Shown here one piece after another: positions 33,634 to 42,586 of a DNA stretch of 64,000 nt (its first letter is position 1; every line of letters begins with the position of its first letter). This DNA is from Allosaccharopolyspora coralli (lineage in GTDB: Bacteria; Actinomycetota; Actinomycetes; Mycobacteriales; Pseudonocardiaceae), in assembly GCF_009664835.1 (NCBI RefSeq), contig NZ_CP045929.1, forward strand, positions 1,798,001 to 1,862,000, read 5' to 3'. Under the pieces are notes generated by a model, which was not told the origin of the DNA, searched no databases, and was given only the letters and a program-made list of their open reading frames with translations. A program made the translations under genes and the position numbers.

Positions 33634-36357
33634 CTAGCGGATCGCGCCGGTGAGGAAACGGGGGAGGGTGGGCCGCTCGTCGTGCAGTTCGGCGAACGTC
33701 ACCGGGTCGGCGGGGGGCAGGACGTCGCGCACGTCGACTGCTCCTGTGGTGCCTGCGACCACCGGCGTCGGCGTGGCGGTGAGCGCCTGTCGGATCCGGC
33801 CGCGTTCGCCGCGATCGGCGATCCGGTCGGTTCCGTCGAGCACCAGCAGGCGGGGTTGTTCGGTCAACGCTTGCCGTACCGCCGCCGCGCCGTGCTCGCT
33901 CGCATCGACGTAGGCGACGCGCGAGCGCACTTCGGCACTGCGCGAGGGAAGCACGTGGCCGAGCACTTTCAGCTTGCCTGCGTCCGGTTTCAGGCGACCG
34001 GACACGGTCAGCAACAGCGCCGTGACCGCCGCGGGATCACCGCCGCGCACCACGTGGTTGCCTTGCTCGGGAAGCCGGAATCCGACGTCCTGGTACAGGA
34101 ACCGACCGGACGACGGTTCGGCGAGCCGGAGCCCCTCGCAGGCGACCGTCTCGCGCGAACCGGGCTGCGGCCAGTCGCGCAGTTCGAGCTCGTCGCGCAG
34201 GTTCTCGCCTTCGACGTCGAAGGACGGCAGGATCCGGTCCAGCCACCGCGGCATCCACCACGCTCGGTCGCCGAGCAGCGTGAGCACTGCCGGGACCAGC
34301 GTCATGCGCACGATGAACGCGTCGACGAACACTCCGACGGCGAGCCCGAGTGCGATGGGTTTCAGGTTGGCGTCGCCTTCCGGTACGAACGCGACGAACA
34401 CCGCGAACATGATGACCGCGGCCGCCGTCACGACCCGCGCCGACGAGACGAAACCGGTCGTGATCGCGCCGCGCGCGTCGCCGGTGTGTACGAACTCTTC
34501 GCGCATCCGCGACACGAGGAACACCTCGTAATCCATCGCGAGGCCGAACAGCACGCCCATCAGCACGATCGGCATGAAACTGATGATCGGGCCCGTGCTG
34601 GCGACGCTGAACACGTCGGCCAGCCAGCCGTCCTGGAACACCAGCGTGATGACGCCCATCGAGGCACCGATGCTGAGCAGGTACCCGAGCGTGGCCTTGA
34701 TCGGGACCGCGATCGACCGGAACACCATCGTCAGCAGCACCAGCGACAGGCCCACGACCACGATCCCGAACGGCAGCAGCGAGGAGCCGAGCTTCTGCGA
34801 CACGTCGATGCCCACTGCGGTCTGTCCGGTGACCGACACGTCGATGCCGTACGTGTCCTGGAAGTAGCCGTTCAGCGACCGGATCTCGGTGACGAGGTCG
34901 TTGGTCTCCTGCGAGTCCGGGGCACCTTCGGGAATCACCTGCACAATCCCGGTGTCGGCGGACGGATTCGGCGTGGCCAGCGGAACTTCGGCCACCCCGG
35001 GCAGGCGCTCGATCTCGCCTCGGAGGTCGTTCATCAGCCCGAGCGGGTCGGTGCTGGTGGTGATGTCGCCGGTGACGATCAGCGGGCCGTTGAACCCTTC
35101 CTCGAAGTGTTCGGAAACCAAGTCGTAGGTCACCCTGGCCGGCTTGTCCTCCGGCAGTGCTCCCGCGTCGGGCAGGGCCAGCCGCAGGCCGGCGGCAGGC
35201 AACGCCATCAGTCCGAGCGCGCCGACAACGGCCACCACGGTCACGACGGGGAATCGGGTCACCCCGCGCACCCATCCGGAGAAGAACCGGGTGCCGAAGG
35301 GTTGCTTCGCCGGACGGGATCGTTCGGCTCGCTGACGTGGGCGCAGCCGCCCGCCGGCGAATCCGAGCAGAGCCGGTATCAGTGTCAGCGACACCAGCAC
35401 CGCGACGCCGACCGCTCCGGCGCCGGCCACGCCCATCGTCGTCAGGAACGGGATTCCGGAGACGCCGAGCCCGACCAGCGCGATCATCACCGTCAGCCCC
35501 GCGAAGATGACCGCGGACCCTGCTGTGGCGACCGAACGAGCGGCGGCTTCTCGCGGCTCCGTTCCGTCCGCGAGTTCCTGCTGGTGGCGGGAGACGATGA
35601 ACAGTGCGTAGTCGATGCCCACGGCCAGACCGAGCATCAGCGACAGCAGCGGCGTGGTCGCGTTGATCGTGCCGAACGCGGTGGCGACCAGGATCAGCAA
35701 CGTGGACACGGCGACGCCGATGAGCGCGTTGAGCAGCGGCATCCCGGCGGCGAGGAACGAGCCAAGGGTGATCAGCAGCACCACCATGGCCACGATCAGG
35801 CCCAGCACCTCGGTGATGCTCACGCCGGGGAACTCCTGCGCGTACAGCGGTCCGCCGTGCGAGGCCTGGGCTCCGGCGGGCAACCGCTCCTGCAGATCGG
35901 TGCTGATGCCCGCGATCCGGTCCTTGGTCGCGTCGCTGATCGAGGTGACCTCGCCGTCGAGCTGGAGCGCGATCAGACCTGCCTGGCCGTCGTCGCTGAT
36001 CGACCCGCCGATGTCCGTGGCGTACGGCGAGACGACCTGTGAGGTCTCCTCCAACGTGTCGAGCTCGGCGACGGTGTCCTCGACCTCCTGCTGTATCGCG
36101 GGGTCGCGCACGTCGCCGCCGTCCGGGGCGACCACCACGATCTGCCCGGAGGCTCCGGCGGTTTCCGGGAACGTGACGGACAGGCGGTCGAGCGCCTCCT
36201 GCGACTCGGTGCCGGGGATGCTCACCGAGTTGTCCATGCCCTGGTGGAACATTCCGGCGGCACCGCCGACCACGGCGAGCAGGAGCAGCCACGCCACGAG
36301 CACGGTCTTGCGGGCGTCGAACGCCCTGCGGCCGAGTGTGTAGAGGAAAGAGGACAC
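33634..36357 (-). CDS. MMPL (RND) transporter with a C-terminal degenerate ABC-ATPase-like domain
   Basis: 907 residues. Twelve helices in two RND halves with the MMPL signatures: GIDYALFIVSRHQQEL and LFGLAMDYEVFLVSRMREEF, each with the proton-relay Asp and Tyr. Two periplasmic domains follow helices 1 and 7. Residues 740-907 are unusual: LYQDVGFRLPEQGNHVVRGG, ALLLTVSGRLKPDAGKLKVL and PRLLVLDGTDRI follow the order of an ABC nucleotide-binding domain (strand, P-loop position, Walker B), but the P-loop GxxGxGKST is replaced by RGGDPAAVTAL, so ATP binding is doubtful. GTG start with GAAGGAG. It probably exports lipids or toxic compounds together with the downstream YhgE protein. Confidence 0.85.
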   Translation of the reverse strand: MSSFLYTLGRRAFDARKTVLVAWLLLLAVVGGAAGMFHQGMDNSVSIPGTESQEALDRLSVTFPETAGASGQIVVVAPDGGDVRDPAIQQEVEDTVAELDTLEETSQVVSPYATDIGGSISDDGQAGLIALQLDGEVTSISDATKDRIAGISTDLQERLPAGAQASHGGPLYAQEFPGVSITEVLGLIVAMVVLLITLGSFLAAGMPLLNALIGVAVSTLLILVATAFGTINATTPLLSLMLGLAVGIDYALFIVSRHQQELADGTEPREAAARSVATAGSAVIFAGLTVMIALVGLGVSGIPFLTTMGVAGAGAVGVAVLVSLTLIPALLGFAGGRLRPRQRAERSRPAKQPFGTRFFSGWVRGVTRFPVVTVVAVVGALGLMALPAAGLRLALPDAGALPEDKPARVTYDLVSEHFEEGFNGPLIVTGDITTSTDPLGLMNDLRGEIERLPGVAEVPLATPNPSADTGIVQVIPEGAPDSQETNDLVTEIRSLNGYFQDTYGIDVSVTGQTAVGIDVSQKLGSSLLPFGIVVVGLSLVLLTMVFRSIAVPIKATLGYLLSIGASMGVITLVFQDGWLADVFSVASTGPIISFMPIVLMGVLFGLAMDYEVFLVSRMREEFVHTGDARGAITTGFVSSARVVTAAAVIMFAVFVAFVPEGDANLKPIALGLAVGVFVDAFIVRMTLVPAVLTLLGDRAWWMPRWLDRILPSFDVEGENLRDELELRDWPQPGSRETVACEGLRLAEPSSGRFLYQDVGFRLPEQGNHVVRGGDPAAVTALLLTVSGRLKPDAGKLKVLGHVLPSRSAEVRSRVAYVDASEHGAAAVRQALTEQPRLLVLDGTDRIADRGERGRIRQALTATPTPVVAGTTGAVDVRDVLPPADPVTFAELHDERPTLPRFLTGAIR

Positions 36358-36435
36358 GCCAGTCTCCTTCTCGCCGGTAGCACCGGAGAGGTCGAGATCG
36401 TTGGATCACCGCGGACGAGCCGCGTGGATACGGAA

Positions 36436-36485
36436 CTGTATTCGATACAGGACTGTATCCGATGCAGTATCGTATCCGATACGAT
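36436..36485. promoter_or_regulatory. Three tandem palindromes, likely TetR operators
   Basis: CTGTATTCGATACAG (36436-36450), CTGTATCCGATGCAG (36453-36467) and ATCGTATCCGATACGAT (36469-36485) share the core GTATNCGATAC and are spaced about 17 bases apart. They lie in the gap between the MMPL and tetR starts, so one regulator could cover both promoters cooperatively. Confidence 0.7.
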
Positions 36486-36543
36486 GAGGTCTCGGACGGC
36501 AGGTGTGAGCCGGCTGACGATCAGCGGAGAGGACGATCTCGGC

Positions 36544-37266
36544 GTGAGCAACGACAGCAGCGCCACGACGACGGGCGCCCCGGCGCGGGAGACCGCACGC
36601 CGGGCCAAGACACGCGAACGGCTCCTCGACGCCGCGTACCGGCAGTTCTGTGCGCACGGGATCCACGGCACCTCGATCGAGGCGATCACCGACGACGCCG
36701 ACTTCACCCGCGGGGCTTTCTACTCCAACTTCGCCAGCAAGGAGGAGCTGTTCCTGGCGCTGACCGAACGCGAACACCACGCTCGGCTGGAAGGGCTGCG
36801 CAGCCAGTTCACCGACGTGACCGCGCTACTCGGGCAGACGGGAGGCAAACCGGCACCGGAGACGATCGAGAACGCGATCGCGGACATCCTCGCCTCGCAG
36901 CCGAAGGGCAGGCAGTGGTGCGTGCTCGACGCCGAGTTCCGGCTGCTGGCGATGCGCGACCCACAGGTGGCCGGCCGTTACCTGCAGGCGTCGCAGGATT
37001 TTCGGCGACGGCTCGCCGAGCTGGTCGACACCGCGTTCGCGACGGTCGGACTGCGGTTCGTCATCGACTCGTTGCGACTGACCGGGGTGCTCGTCGACCA
37101 GTTCGAGTCCGCCATGCAGGAAGCCATCCTCTCCGGTGCCGAAGACGCCGAACAGGCTGCCCGCGACAACGTGATGCGACTCCTGCCGCAACTGGTGCAC
37201 AGCTTGACCGAGGTCAGCGACGAGGCTGAACCGTCGGCTTCGCGTGAGGCCGACGCCCGGCAGTAG
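36544..37266 (+). CDS. TetR family transcriptional regulator
   Basis: 240 residues. HTH: RERLLDAAYRQFCAHGIHGT, then ITDDADFTRGAFYSNFASKE. The C-terminal ligand-binding domain is of the TetR_C_6-like kind (QWCVLDAEFRLLAMRDPQVA). It probably represses the divergent MMPL-YhgE operon and itself through the three palindromes. A GTG at 36544 is preferred (GAGAGGA upstream); an ATG at 36484 would place coding sequence on the third operator. Confidence 0.85.
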   Translation: MSNDSSATTTGAPARETARRAKTRERLLDAAYRQFCAHGIHGTSIEAITDDADFTRGAFYSNFASKEELFLALTEREHHARLEGLRSQFTDVTALLGQTGGKPAPETIENAIADILASQPKGRQWCVLDAEFRLLAMRDPQVAGRYLQASQDFRRRLAELVDTAFATVGLRFVIDSLRLTGVLVDQFESAMQEAILSGAEDAEQAARDNVMRLLPQLVHSLTEVSDEAEPSASREADARQ

Positions 37267-37364
37267 CCCTGGGGCGGCCTCCGATCTGCGGCTAATCCGC
37301 GTCCGGTGGTGAGAATCCAGTCGCCACCGGGTACCTCCCTCGTAGGGCTCGGAGGGAGGACGAG

Positions 37365-38084
37365 ATGGCTTCGACCAAGGCCCGGCAGCCGTGGACGTTC
37401 GTCGTGCACCGGGTGGCGGCGGCGGTGCTCGGCCTCGGACTGTGGGTGTTCGCGGCACTCGGCTTCGTGAACGGACTTCCGTTCTTCTCCACGAGCGGCA
37501 CGGCGGTGCTCGGGATGTCGGTGAACAGTGCGTTGTCCACGATCTCGGTGCTTGCGGGGCTGGTGCTGCTGTGCTCGGCGTGGTGGGGCGACCCGCTTGC
37601 CTCCACGACCATGATTGTGCTCGGAGTGCTGTTCGTCCTGTCCGGGCTGGTGCATCTGGCTCTGATCGACACTCAGTGGAACGTTCTGGCATTCGAGTTG
37701 TCGAACGTGTTCTTCAGCCTCGTGGCCGGTCTCGTCCTGGTGGTGCTGGGTTTCTACGGGCGGGTCTCCGGTGGGTTGCCGCCGGACAACCCGTATCGGC
37801 GTGCCCACCCGTTGCGCCGCACGCGACCCACGCCCGAAGAGCAGGAAGCGGCGTCCGAGGTCGACGAACGGGAACAACAGTTCCTCGAGGCCGAGATGGC
37901 GATGGGCGAGGGACATCCCACATCGCGACAGGAAGAACTGGTTCGAGGCGAGCTGCGCGAGCGGCAACGGCGCGAGCGTGCCCGAGCGTGGAGCAATGCG
38001 CTGCGGGACGACCTCGGATCCGCGCCGGGGCCGGGCCATTCTTCCCGGTCGTCACGTCAGGAGGGCACGTCGGCTCAGAGCTGA
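37365..38084 (+). CDS. DUF4383 membrane protein with a charged C-terminal tail
   Basis: 239 residues. Four helices: VHRVAAAVLGLGLWVFAALG, ISVLAGLVLLCSAWWG, MIVLGVLFVLSGLVHLALI and LSNVFFSLVAGLVLVVLGFY, the DUF4383 layout. The last 95 residues are strongly charged (EEQEAASEVDEREQQFLEAE, RERQRRERARAW) and probably a cytoplasmic coiled region. GGAGGACGAG precedes the ATG. Function is unknown. Confidence 0.75.
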   Translation: MASTKARQPWTFVVHRVAAAVLGLGLWVFAALGFVNGLPFFSTSGTAVLGMSVNSALSTISVLAGLVLLCSAWWGDPLASTTMIVLGVLFVLSGLVHLALIDTQWNVLAFELSNVFFSLVAGLVLVVLGFYGRVSGGLPPDNPYRRAHPLRRTRPTPEEQEAASEVDEREQQFLEAEMAMGEGHPTSRQEELVRGELRERQRRERARAWSNALRDDLGSAPGPGHSSRSSRQEGTSAQS

Positions 38085-38161
38085 GACTGCTGCGCCAGGT
38101 TTGACGTCTGTCGGTTGCGGGAACACCGCAGCACACGACGACGTACCGAGAAGGGAGACCC

Positions 38162-38485
38162 ATGAGCACCGACGCAGCCACGGTGCGCGCGAGCCTGTCG
38201 CAACTCGACTTCCCTGCCAGCAAGGAGGCGTTGGTCGAGTACGCCGAGAACAACGGCGCCGACAGCGAGACCGTGCGCGCGTTGCGCGCGCTTCCGCTCG
38301 GCGACTACGAGAGCATCGGCGACGTGACCACCGCGGTGCCCAAGGACCGCTCGGTCACGGAGGGTCAGTCCGATTCGGACAAGGCTAAGCAGGCCAGGAA
38401 CGCCCGGGACAACGTCGCCGAACACGAGGTCGAAGTGTCCGAGAACCCGATCGTCGAGGAACTCGGCGAGAACCGCGGCAGCTGA
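38162..38485 (+). CDS. DUF2795 family small protein
   Basis: 107 residues. LSQLDFPASKEALVEYAENN and SETVRALRALPLGDYESIGD match the DUF2795 domain, a small helical module often followed by an acidic tail, as here (VEVSENPIVEELGENRGS). Role unknown; it is often found near stress-response genes. GAAGGGAG precedes the ATG. Confidence 0.75.
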   Translation: MSTDAATVRASLSQLDFPASKEALVEYAENNGADSETVRALRALPLGDYESIGDVTTAVPKDRSVTEGQSDSDKAKQARNARDNVAEHEVEVSENPIVEELGENRGS

Positions 38486-38522
38486 GCGGGCGTCGGTCGC
38501 GACTCTGCGAGCAGAGAGTGGT

Positions 38523-39011
38523 TCAGTCCTCGGGCTGGATGATCAGGCAGGTGGTCGTCGCGTGTGCGATGAGCTTGCCCCGATCGTCCAGGACCCGCCC
38601 CTCGGCAGTGGCGGTACGACGACCGCCGTGAACGACCGTGCCTTCGGCGGTGAGGGTACGGCCGTCGGGCGGCGCGGCGCGCACGTAGTTCACCTTCAGC
38701 TCCAAGGTCGTGTAGGTGACTCCGGCGGGAAGAGTGGTGTGCACAGCGCAGCTCATCGCCGAATCGAGCAGGGTCGCCGCGATGCCGCCGTGGACGACAC
38801 CGAGCGGGTTGGTGAAGTCCGCGCGGGTATCGAGCGAGATGACGAGCTTGCCGTGCTCGACCTCGTCGAACCGCATACCGAGCAGTGCACCGATGTTCGG
38901 CATGTCGGTCGGCTTCTCCGACTGCACCCAGCGCATGAGTTCCAAGCCGGACATGGCAGTGAAGTCTTCTGTGAACACGTCTTCTCCGTCGTCGGCGGAT
39001 GAGCCCCTCAT
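38523..39011 (-). CDS. PaaI-type hotdog thioesterase
   Basis: 162 residues, single hotdog domain. MRFDEVEHGKLVISLDTRAD, then FTNPLGVVHGGIAATLLDSA (the catalytic-loop HGG motif) and TTLELKVNYVRAAP (the tail of the fold). Members hydrolyse acyl- or aryl-CoA thioesters. The start at 39011 is taken as annotated from sequence; a start at 38954 (MSGLELMRW) is possible. Orientation is convergent with the DUF2795 gene. Confidence 0.85.
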   Translation of the reverse strand: MRGSSADDGEDVFTEDFTAMSGLELMRWVQSEKPTDMPNIGALLGMRFDEVEHGKLVISLDTRADFTNPLGVVHGGIAATLLDSAMSCAVHTTLPAGVTYTTLELKVNYVRAAPPDGRTLTAEGTVVHGGRRTATAEGRVLDDRGKLIAHATTTCLIIQPED

Positions 39012-39129
39012 GTCCGGAACCCACTCGATACTACTCGACAGTAACTTGCAGGGTCCCGCCCTACGTCCGCCGCCCTCAACAACATCCCACCCCGATCGCC
39101 CTCATGTCTCGCCGCCTCCCGCGCCGCCG

Positions 39130-39157
39130 GGTGGCAAATTCGCGCGAATTTGCCACC
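39130..39157. repeat. 28-bp perfect palindrome, dispersed
   Basis: Half-site GGTGGCAAATTCGC followed by its exact complement. The inner 22 bases occur again at 60683-60704. It lies between the starts and ends of unrelated genes and may act as a terminator or protein-binding site. Confidence 0.8.
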
Positions 39158-39232
39158 TCGCTGTCCACAGGAGGAGAGGTTGTCCACAGGTTCGGGAGGG
39201 TGTGGGTGCGGTCGTGAGCACGATCGGGTGAC

Positions 39233-39997
39233 TCAGGGCAAGGTCAGGGTTTGCACATCGGCTTCCGCTCGGGTGACCGCAGTTCGCATCTCACGCACCA
39301 TGCCGGGGATCAAGTCCGTGCGGAACCGTGCCGACGGCGCTGCGATGGACAACGCGCCGAGAGCCTGACCGGTCCCGCCGTGCACGCACATGCCGAGTGC
39401 CGACACGCCGTCTTCGGTCTTCTCCTGGTTGAGCGCGTAGCCCGATTCGCGTATCGATTTCAGCTCGCGCAGCAGCGTCTTCCACTCCCGATCGGGCAGT
39501 GCCCGGTCCGAGTCCTCCGCCCGGTACAGCTGCTCCAGCTGGGAACGGTCCAGTTCCGCGAGCAGCGCCTTGCCGCCGGAGGACCGGTGCGCGGGCAGGA
39601 TCGTGCCACGCCTGTCACCGACGTGCAGGACCTGCGTCGACTCGACCGTGGCGATGAACCGCGTCTGCGTGCCGACGCGCAGCATCAGGTTCACGGTCTC
39701 CTGCACGCGTTCGCACAGCGCGTCCATGTGCGGATACAGCAGCGTGCGCAGCTGTTGGTTGGGCTGCTCCGGTGCCTGTCCGGCCAGGGCTGGACCGGGG
39801 GCGTAGCTGCGTCGGTCATCCTGGATCGCGAAGTCCCGGTACACCAGCATCGACAACAGACGGTGTGCGGTGGAGCGGGCGATGCCGAGCTCCTCGGCGG
39901 CCTCACTGACCCGCACGGTGCCCTGGTCGCGAAGCATCAGCAGCAACAGGAGCGCGTTGTCGACGGAAGTCAACGCGTACGAGGGACGCTTCTTCAT
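39233..39997 (-). CDS. IclR family transcriptional regulator
   Basis: 254 residues. Winged HTH: SVDNALLLLLMLRDQGTVRV, SEAAEELGIARSTAHRLLSM. Effector domain: LHVGDRRGTILPAHRSSGGK, ALLAEL, and near the end GTGQALGALSIAAPSARF. It is divergent from the LLM monooxygenase gene (208-base gap), so it probably controls the LLM/FMN reductase pair (inference). Confidence 0.9.
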   Translation of the reverse strand: MKKRPSYALTSVDNALLLLLMLRDQGTVRVSEAAEELGIARSTAHRLLSMLVYRDFAIQDDRRSYAPGPALAGQAPEQPNQQLRTLLYPHMDALCERVQETVNLMLRVGTQTRFIATVESTQVLHVGDRRGTILPAHRSSGGKALLAELDRSQLEQLYRAEDSDRALPDREWKTLLRELKSIRESGYALNQEKTEDGVSALGMCVHGGTGQALGALSIAAPSARFRTDLIPGMVREMRTAVTRAEADVQTLTLP

Positions 39998-40064
39998 ACA
40001 GGAACTCTATTCTGTTCTCGCGAACAACCGCAGGACGATCGACTCTCGGCTCGCGCGCCCGAAT

Positions 40065-40115
40065 GGGGCGAACGGCACTGTCGCCTCGTCTGGTGGGGCG
40101 AACGTGCCGTTCGCC
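40065..40115. repeat. Two GCGAACGGCAC-type repeat units in inverted order
   Basis: GGGGCGAACGGCAC at 40065 and GAACGTGCCGTTCGCC at 40100 belong to the same repeat family as the array at 45742-45891. Confidence 0.7.
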
Positions 40116-40205
40116 GCTCACTCGTCGGTGGGGCGGCGTCGGGAATAGCGTCCGGGTGGCCGATGTTCTCAAGCTAGTTGAATCGTGAACTAAACGGAGG
40201 GTGTC

Positions 40206-41303
40206 ATGCAGTTCGGCGTCTTCACCATCGGTGACGTCACCCCGGACCCCACGACCGGCCGAGCGCCGACCGAGCACGAACGGATCCAGGCGATGGTTGC
40301 CATCGCGCGCAAGGCTGAGGAAGTCGGACTGGACGTCTTCGCCACCGGTGAGCATCACAACCCTCCGTTCGTGCCGTCCTCGCCGACCACCATGCTGGGG
40401 TTCGTCGCAGCGCAGACCGAACGTCTCATCATGTCCACCGCGACGACGCTGATCACCACGAACGACCCGGTCAAGATCGCCGAGGACTTCGCGATGTTGC
40501 AGCACCTCGCGCAAGGGCGCGCCGACGTGATGATGGGCCGGGGCAACACCGCCCCGGTGTATCCGTGGTTCGGCCAGGACATTCGCCAGGGGATCCCGCT
40601 GGCCGTGGAGAACTACGCACTGCTGCACCGGCTGTGGCGTGAGGACGTCGTCGACTGGGAAGGCAAGTTCCGTACGCCGCTGCGCGGGTTCACCTCGACG
40701 CCCCGCCCGCTGGACGGCGTGCCGCCGTTCGTCTGGCACGGCTCCATCCGCAGCCCGGAGATCGCGGAGCAGGCCGCGTACTACGGCGACGGCTTCTTCC
40801 ACAACAACATCTTCTGGCCCAAGGAACACACCCAGCGCATGGTGCAGCTCTACCGGCAGCGCTTCGAGCACTACGGGCACGGAACCGCCGACCAGGCGAT
40901 CGTGGGCCTCGGCGGCCAGGTGTTCATGCGACGCAACTCGCAGGACGCCGTGCGCGAGTTCCGGCCGTACTTCAACGACGCCCCGGTGTACGGCGGCGGG
41001 CCGTCGCTGGAGCAGTTCATGGCCGAGACGCCGCTGACCGTCGGCTCGCCGCAGCAGGTCGTCGACCGGACGCTGTCGTTCCGTGAGTACGTCGGCGACT
41101 ACCAGCGCCAGTTGTTCCTGCTCGACCACGCGGGGCTGCCGTTGAAGTCGGTGCTCGAACAGCTCGACCTGCTCGGCGAGGAAGTCGTCCCGGTGCTGCG
41201 CAAGGAGTTCGCCGCCCGCAAGCCCGAGCACGTGCCGGACGCCCCCACGCACGCGTCGATGCTCGCCGCCCGGCAGCGGAACTCGGAGGTGACCTCGTCG
41301 TGA
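40206..41303 (+). CDS. LLM class flavin-dependent oxidoreductase (CE1758-type)
   Basis: 365 residues, a bacterial luciferase-like TIM barrel. AEEVGLDVFATGEHHNPPFV and TERLIMSTATTLITTNDPVK are family stretches; GRADVMMGRGNTAPVYPWFG contains the flavin-phosphate region. It would use reduced FMN and O2 on an unknown substrate. It is coupled to the next gene by a 4-base overlap; that gene encodes the kind of FMN reductase known to be paired with this subfamily. CGGAGGG precedes the ATG. Confidence 0.9.
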   Translation: MQFGVFTIGDVTPDPTTGRAPTEHERIQAMVAIARKAEEVGLDVFATGEHHNPPFVPSSPTTMLGFVAAQTERLIMSTATTLITTNDPVKIAEDFAMLQHLAQGRADVMMGRGNTAPVYPWFGQDIRQGIPLAVENYALLHRLWREDVVDWEGKFRTPLRGFTSTPRPLDGVPPFVWHGSIRSPEIAEQAAYYGDGFFHNNIFWPKEHTQRMVQLYRQRFEHYGHGTADQAIVGLGGQVFMRRNSQDAVREFRPYFNDAPVYGGGPSLEQFMAETPLTVGSPQQVVDRTLSFREYVGDYQRQLFLLDHAGLPLKSVLEQLDLLGEEVVPVLRKEFAARKPEHVPDAPTHASMLAARQRNSEVTSS

Positions 41304-41902
41304 CCCGCATCCTGGCGATCTCCGCCGGCTTGTCCGCCCCGTCGAGCAGCCGGTTGCTCGTCGATCGCCTCACCGCGGCCGCGCGCGAGGAGTTCGACAG
41401 CGGGGAACCGACGGTCACCACCGTCGAACTGCGCGACCACGCCCACGAGATCACCGACCATCTGCTCACCGGATTCCCCGGTCAGCGGCTGCGCGGTGTG
41501 CTCGACGAGGTCGCAGCCGCGGACGGTCTGATCCTGGTGACGCCGACGTTCATGGCTTCCTACAACGGCCTGTTCAAGTCGTTCATGGACGTCGTCGAAC
41601 CCGAGTCGCTGGACGGGAAACCCGTGCTGATCGGCGCCACCGGCGGAACCGAACGACACTCGCTGGTGCTCGATCACGCGCTGCGTCCGTTGCTGGCGTA
41701 CCTGCGTGCGACCGTGGTCCCCACGGGCGTCTACGCGGCGAACAGCGACTGGGGCAACGACACCGATCTCGATCGGCGGACGCAGCGAGCAGCGAGCGAG
41801 TTCGCCCGGCTGATCGAGTCTCGTCCCGCCCCTCGGCGGTCCGACCCGTTCGCCGAGCCAGTGCCCTTCGATCAGCTCCTGGAGGACGTCTCGCCTCGGT
41901 GA
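41300..41902 (+). CDS. LLM-partnered NAD(P)H:FMN reductase (CE1759-type)
   Basis: 200 residues, flavodoxin-like. ILAISAGLSAPSSSRLLVDR is the FMN phosphate loop, LILVTPTFMASYNGLFKSFM, DVVEP the isoalloxazine region, and LIGATGGTERHSLVLDHALR, PLLAYL the dimer contact. It should supply FMNH2 to the preceding monooxygenase. GTG start, overlapping the upstream stop (GTGA). Confidence 0.9.
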   Translation: MTRILAISAGLSAPSSSRLLVDRLTAAAREEFDSGEPTVTTVELRDHAHEITDHLLTGFPGQRLRGVLDEVAAADGLILVTPTFMASYNGLFKSFMDVVEPESLDGKPVLIGATGGTERHSLVLDHALRPLLAYLRATVVPTGVYAANSDWGNDTDLDRRTQRAASEFARLIESRPAPRRSDPFAEPVPFDQLLEDVSPR

Positions 41903-41908
41903 GGTCGG

Positions 41909-42586
41909 TCAGGTTCCTCTCGGGGCCGTGCCGAGCTGTCCGTCCACAGTGGCCGCCGTCTCGCCGCGGATTCCGGCGGCCACCGCGCCGTGCACGGCCC
42001 GGGCGAGCGGGGCGCCGATTCGCGACCGGGGGCCACCATAGGGCTCGGCGGGCCCGTCGGTCGGGCACAGCACGACTGTGGCGTCCGTGGGAGTCCCAGT
42101 CCCCGGGACCGCGGACTCGGCCAGTGCCTGAGCTTTGGCCTCGGCCACGGTGGCGACGGCGTTCACGAGTGCGGACTCGCTCAGGCGTACCGGCAACCAC
42201 ACCACGGCGTTGATCGTTCCCGTGCCCACGGCGAGTACGTCGTCGCCGGAGGCCGCCCACGTCGCGTGCGCTCCGATCCCCGTGGTGACCGAAGCCGTGA
42301 CGCCGCAGTCGGTCACCGTGGCCCCGTTGCGTACGTCGACGGCCGTGAGCAGACCCGTGCCCGAGCCGGACAATCCGCACACAGCAGCGAGGTCGTCCAC
42401 GTGCCCGGCAGGATCGTCACGGGAGTAGCCGTTGACGACCGTCGCGTTGAGCACCCAGTGGCGGAGTCCCAGGCCGCCGCCCCGGACACCGGACGAGATC
42501 GCCAACCACGGCAGGGGGCAACGCCACACGAGTAGCGGGAACTCGTCCACCACCCGAAGCTGCGGCGCCGGGCATGCGAGGCTCAC
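41909..42586 (-). CDS. cbiZ: Adenosylcobinamide amidohydrolase CbiZ-like
   Basis: 225 residues. LRHWVLNATVVNGYSRDDPA, GLLTAVDV, ASVTTGIGAHATWAA and VWLPVRLSESALVNAVATVA, EAKAQAL match CbiZ-domain proteins, which cleave the aminopropanol arm of adenosylpseudocobalamin/cobinamide so the corrinoid can be re-used. No other cobalamin genes are nearby. The GTG at 42586 is taken as start. An out-of-frame ATG at 42621, preceded by GGGGCAC, would encode only 12 codons whose stop overlaps this GTG (GTGA), suggesting a coupled leader mini-ORF. Confidence 0.75.
   Translation of the reverse strand: MSLACPAPQLRVVDEFPLLVWRCPLPWLAISSGVRGGGLGLRHWVLNATVVNGYSRDDPAGHVDDLAAVCGLSGSGTGLLTAVDVRNGATVTDCGVTASVTTGIGAHATWAASGDDVLAVGTGTINAVVWLPVRLSESALVNAVATVAEAKAQALAESAVPGTGTPTDATVVLCPTDGPAEPYGGPRSRIGAPLARAVHGAVAAGIRGETAATVDGQLGTAPRGT

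Noticed and set aside
32512-36042. 1176-codon plus-strand frame opposite the YhgE and MMPL genes
   Set aside because: Antisense shadow spanning two well-supported membrane protein genes; rich in H, R, G and Q without domains.
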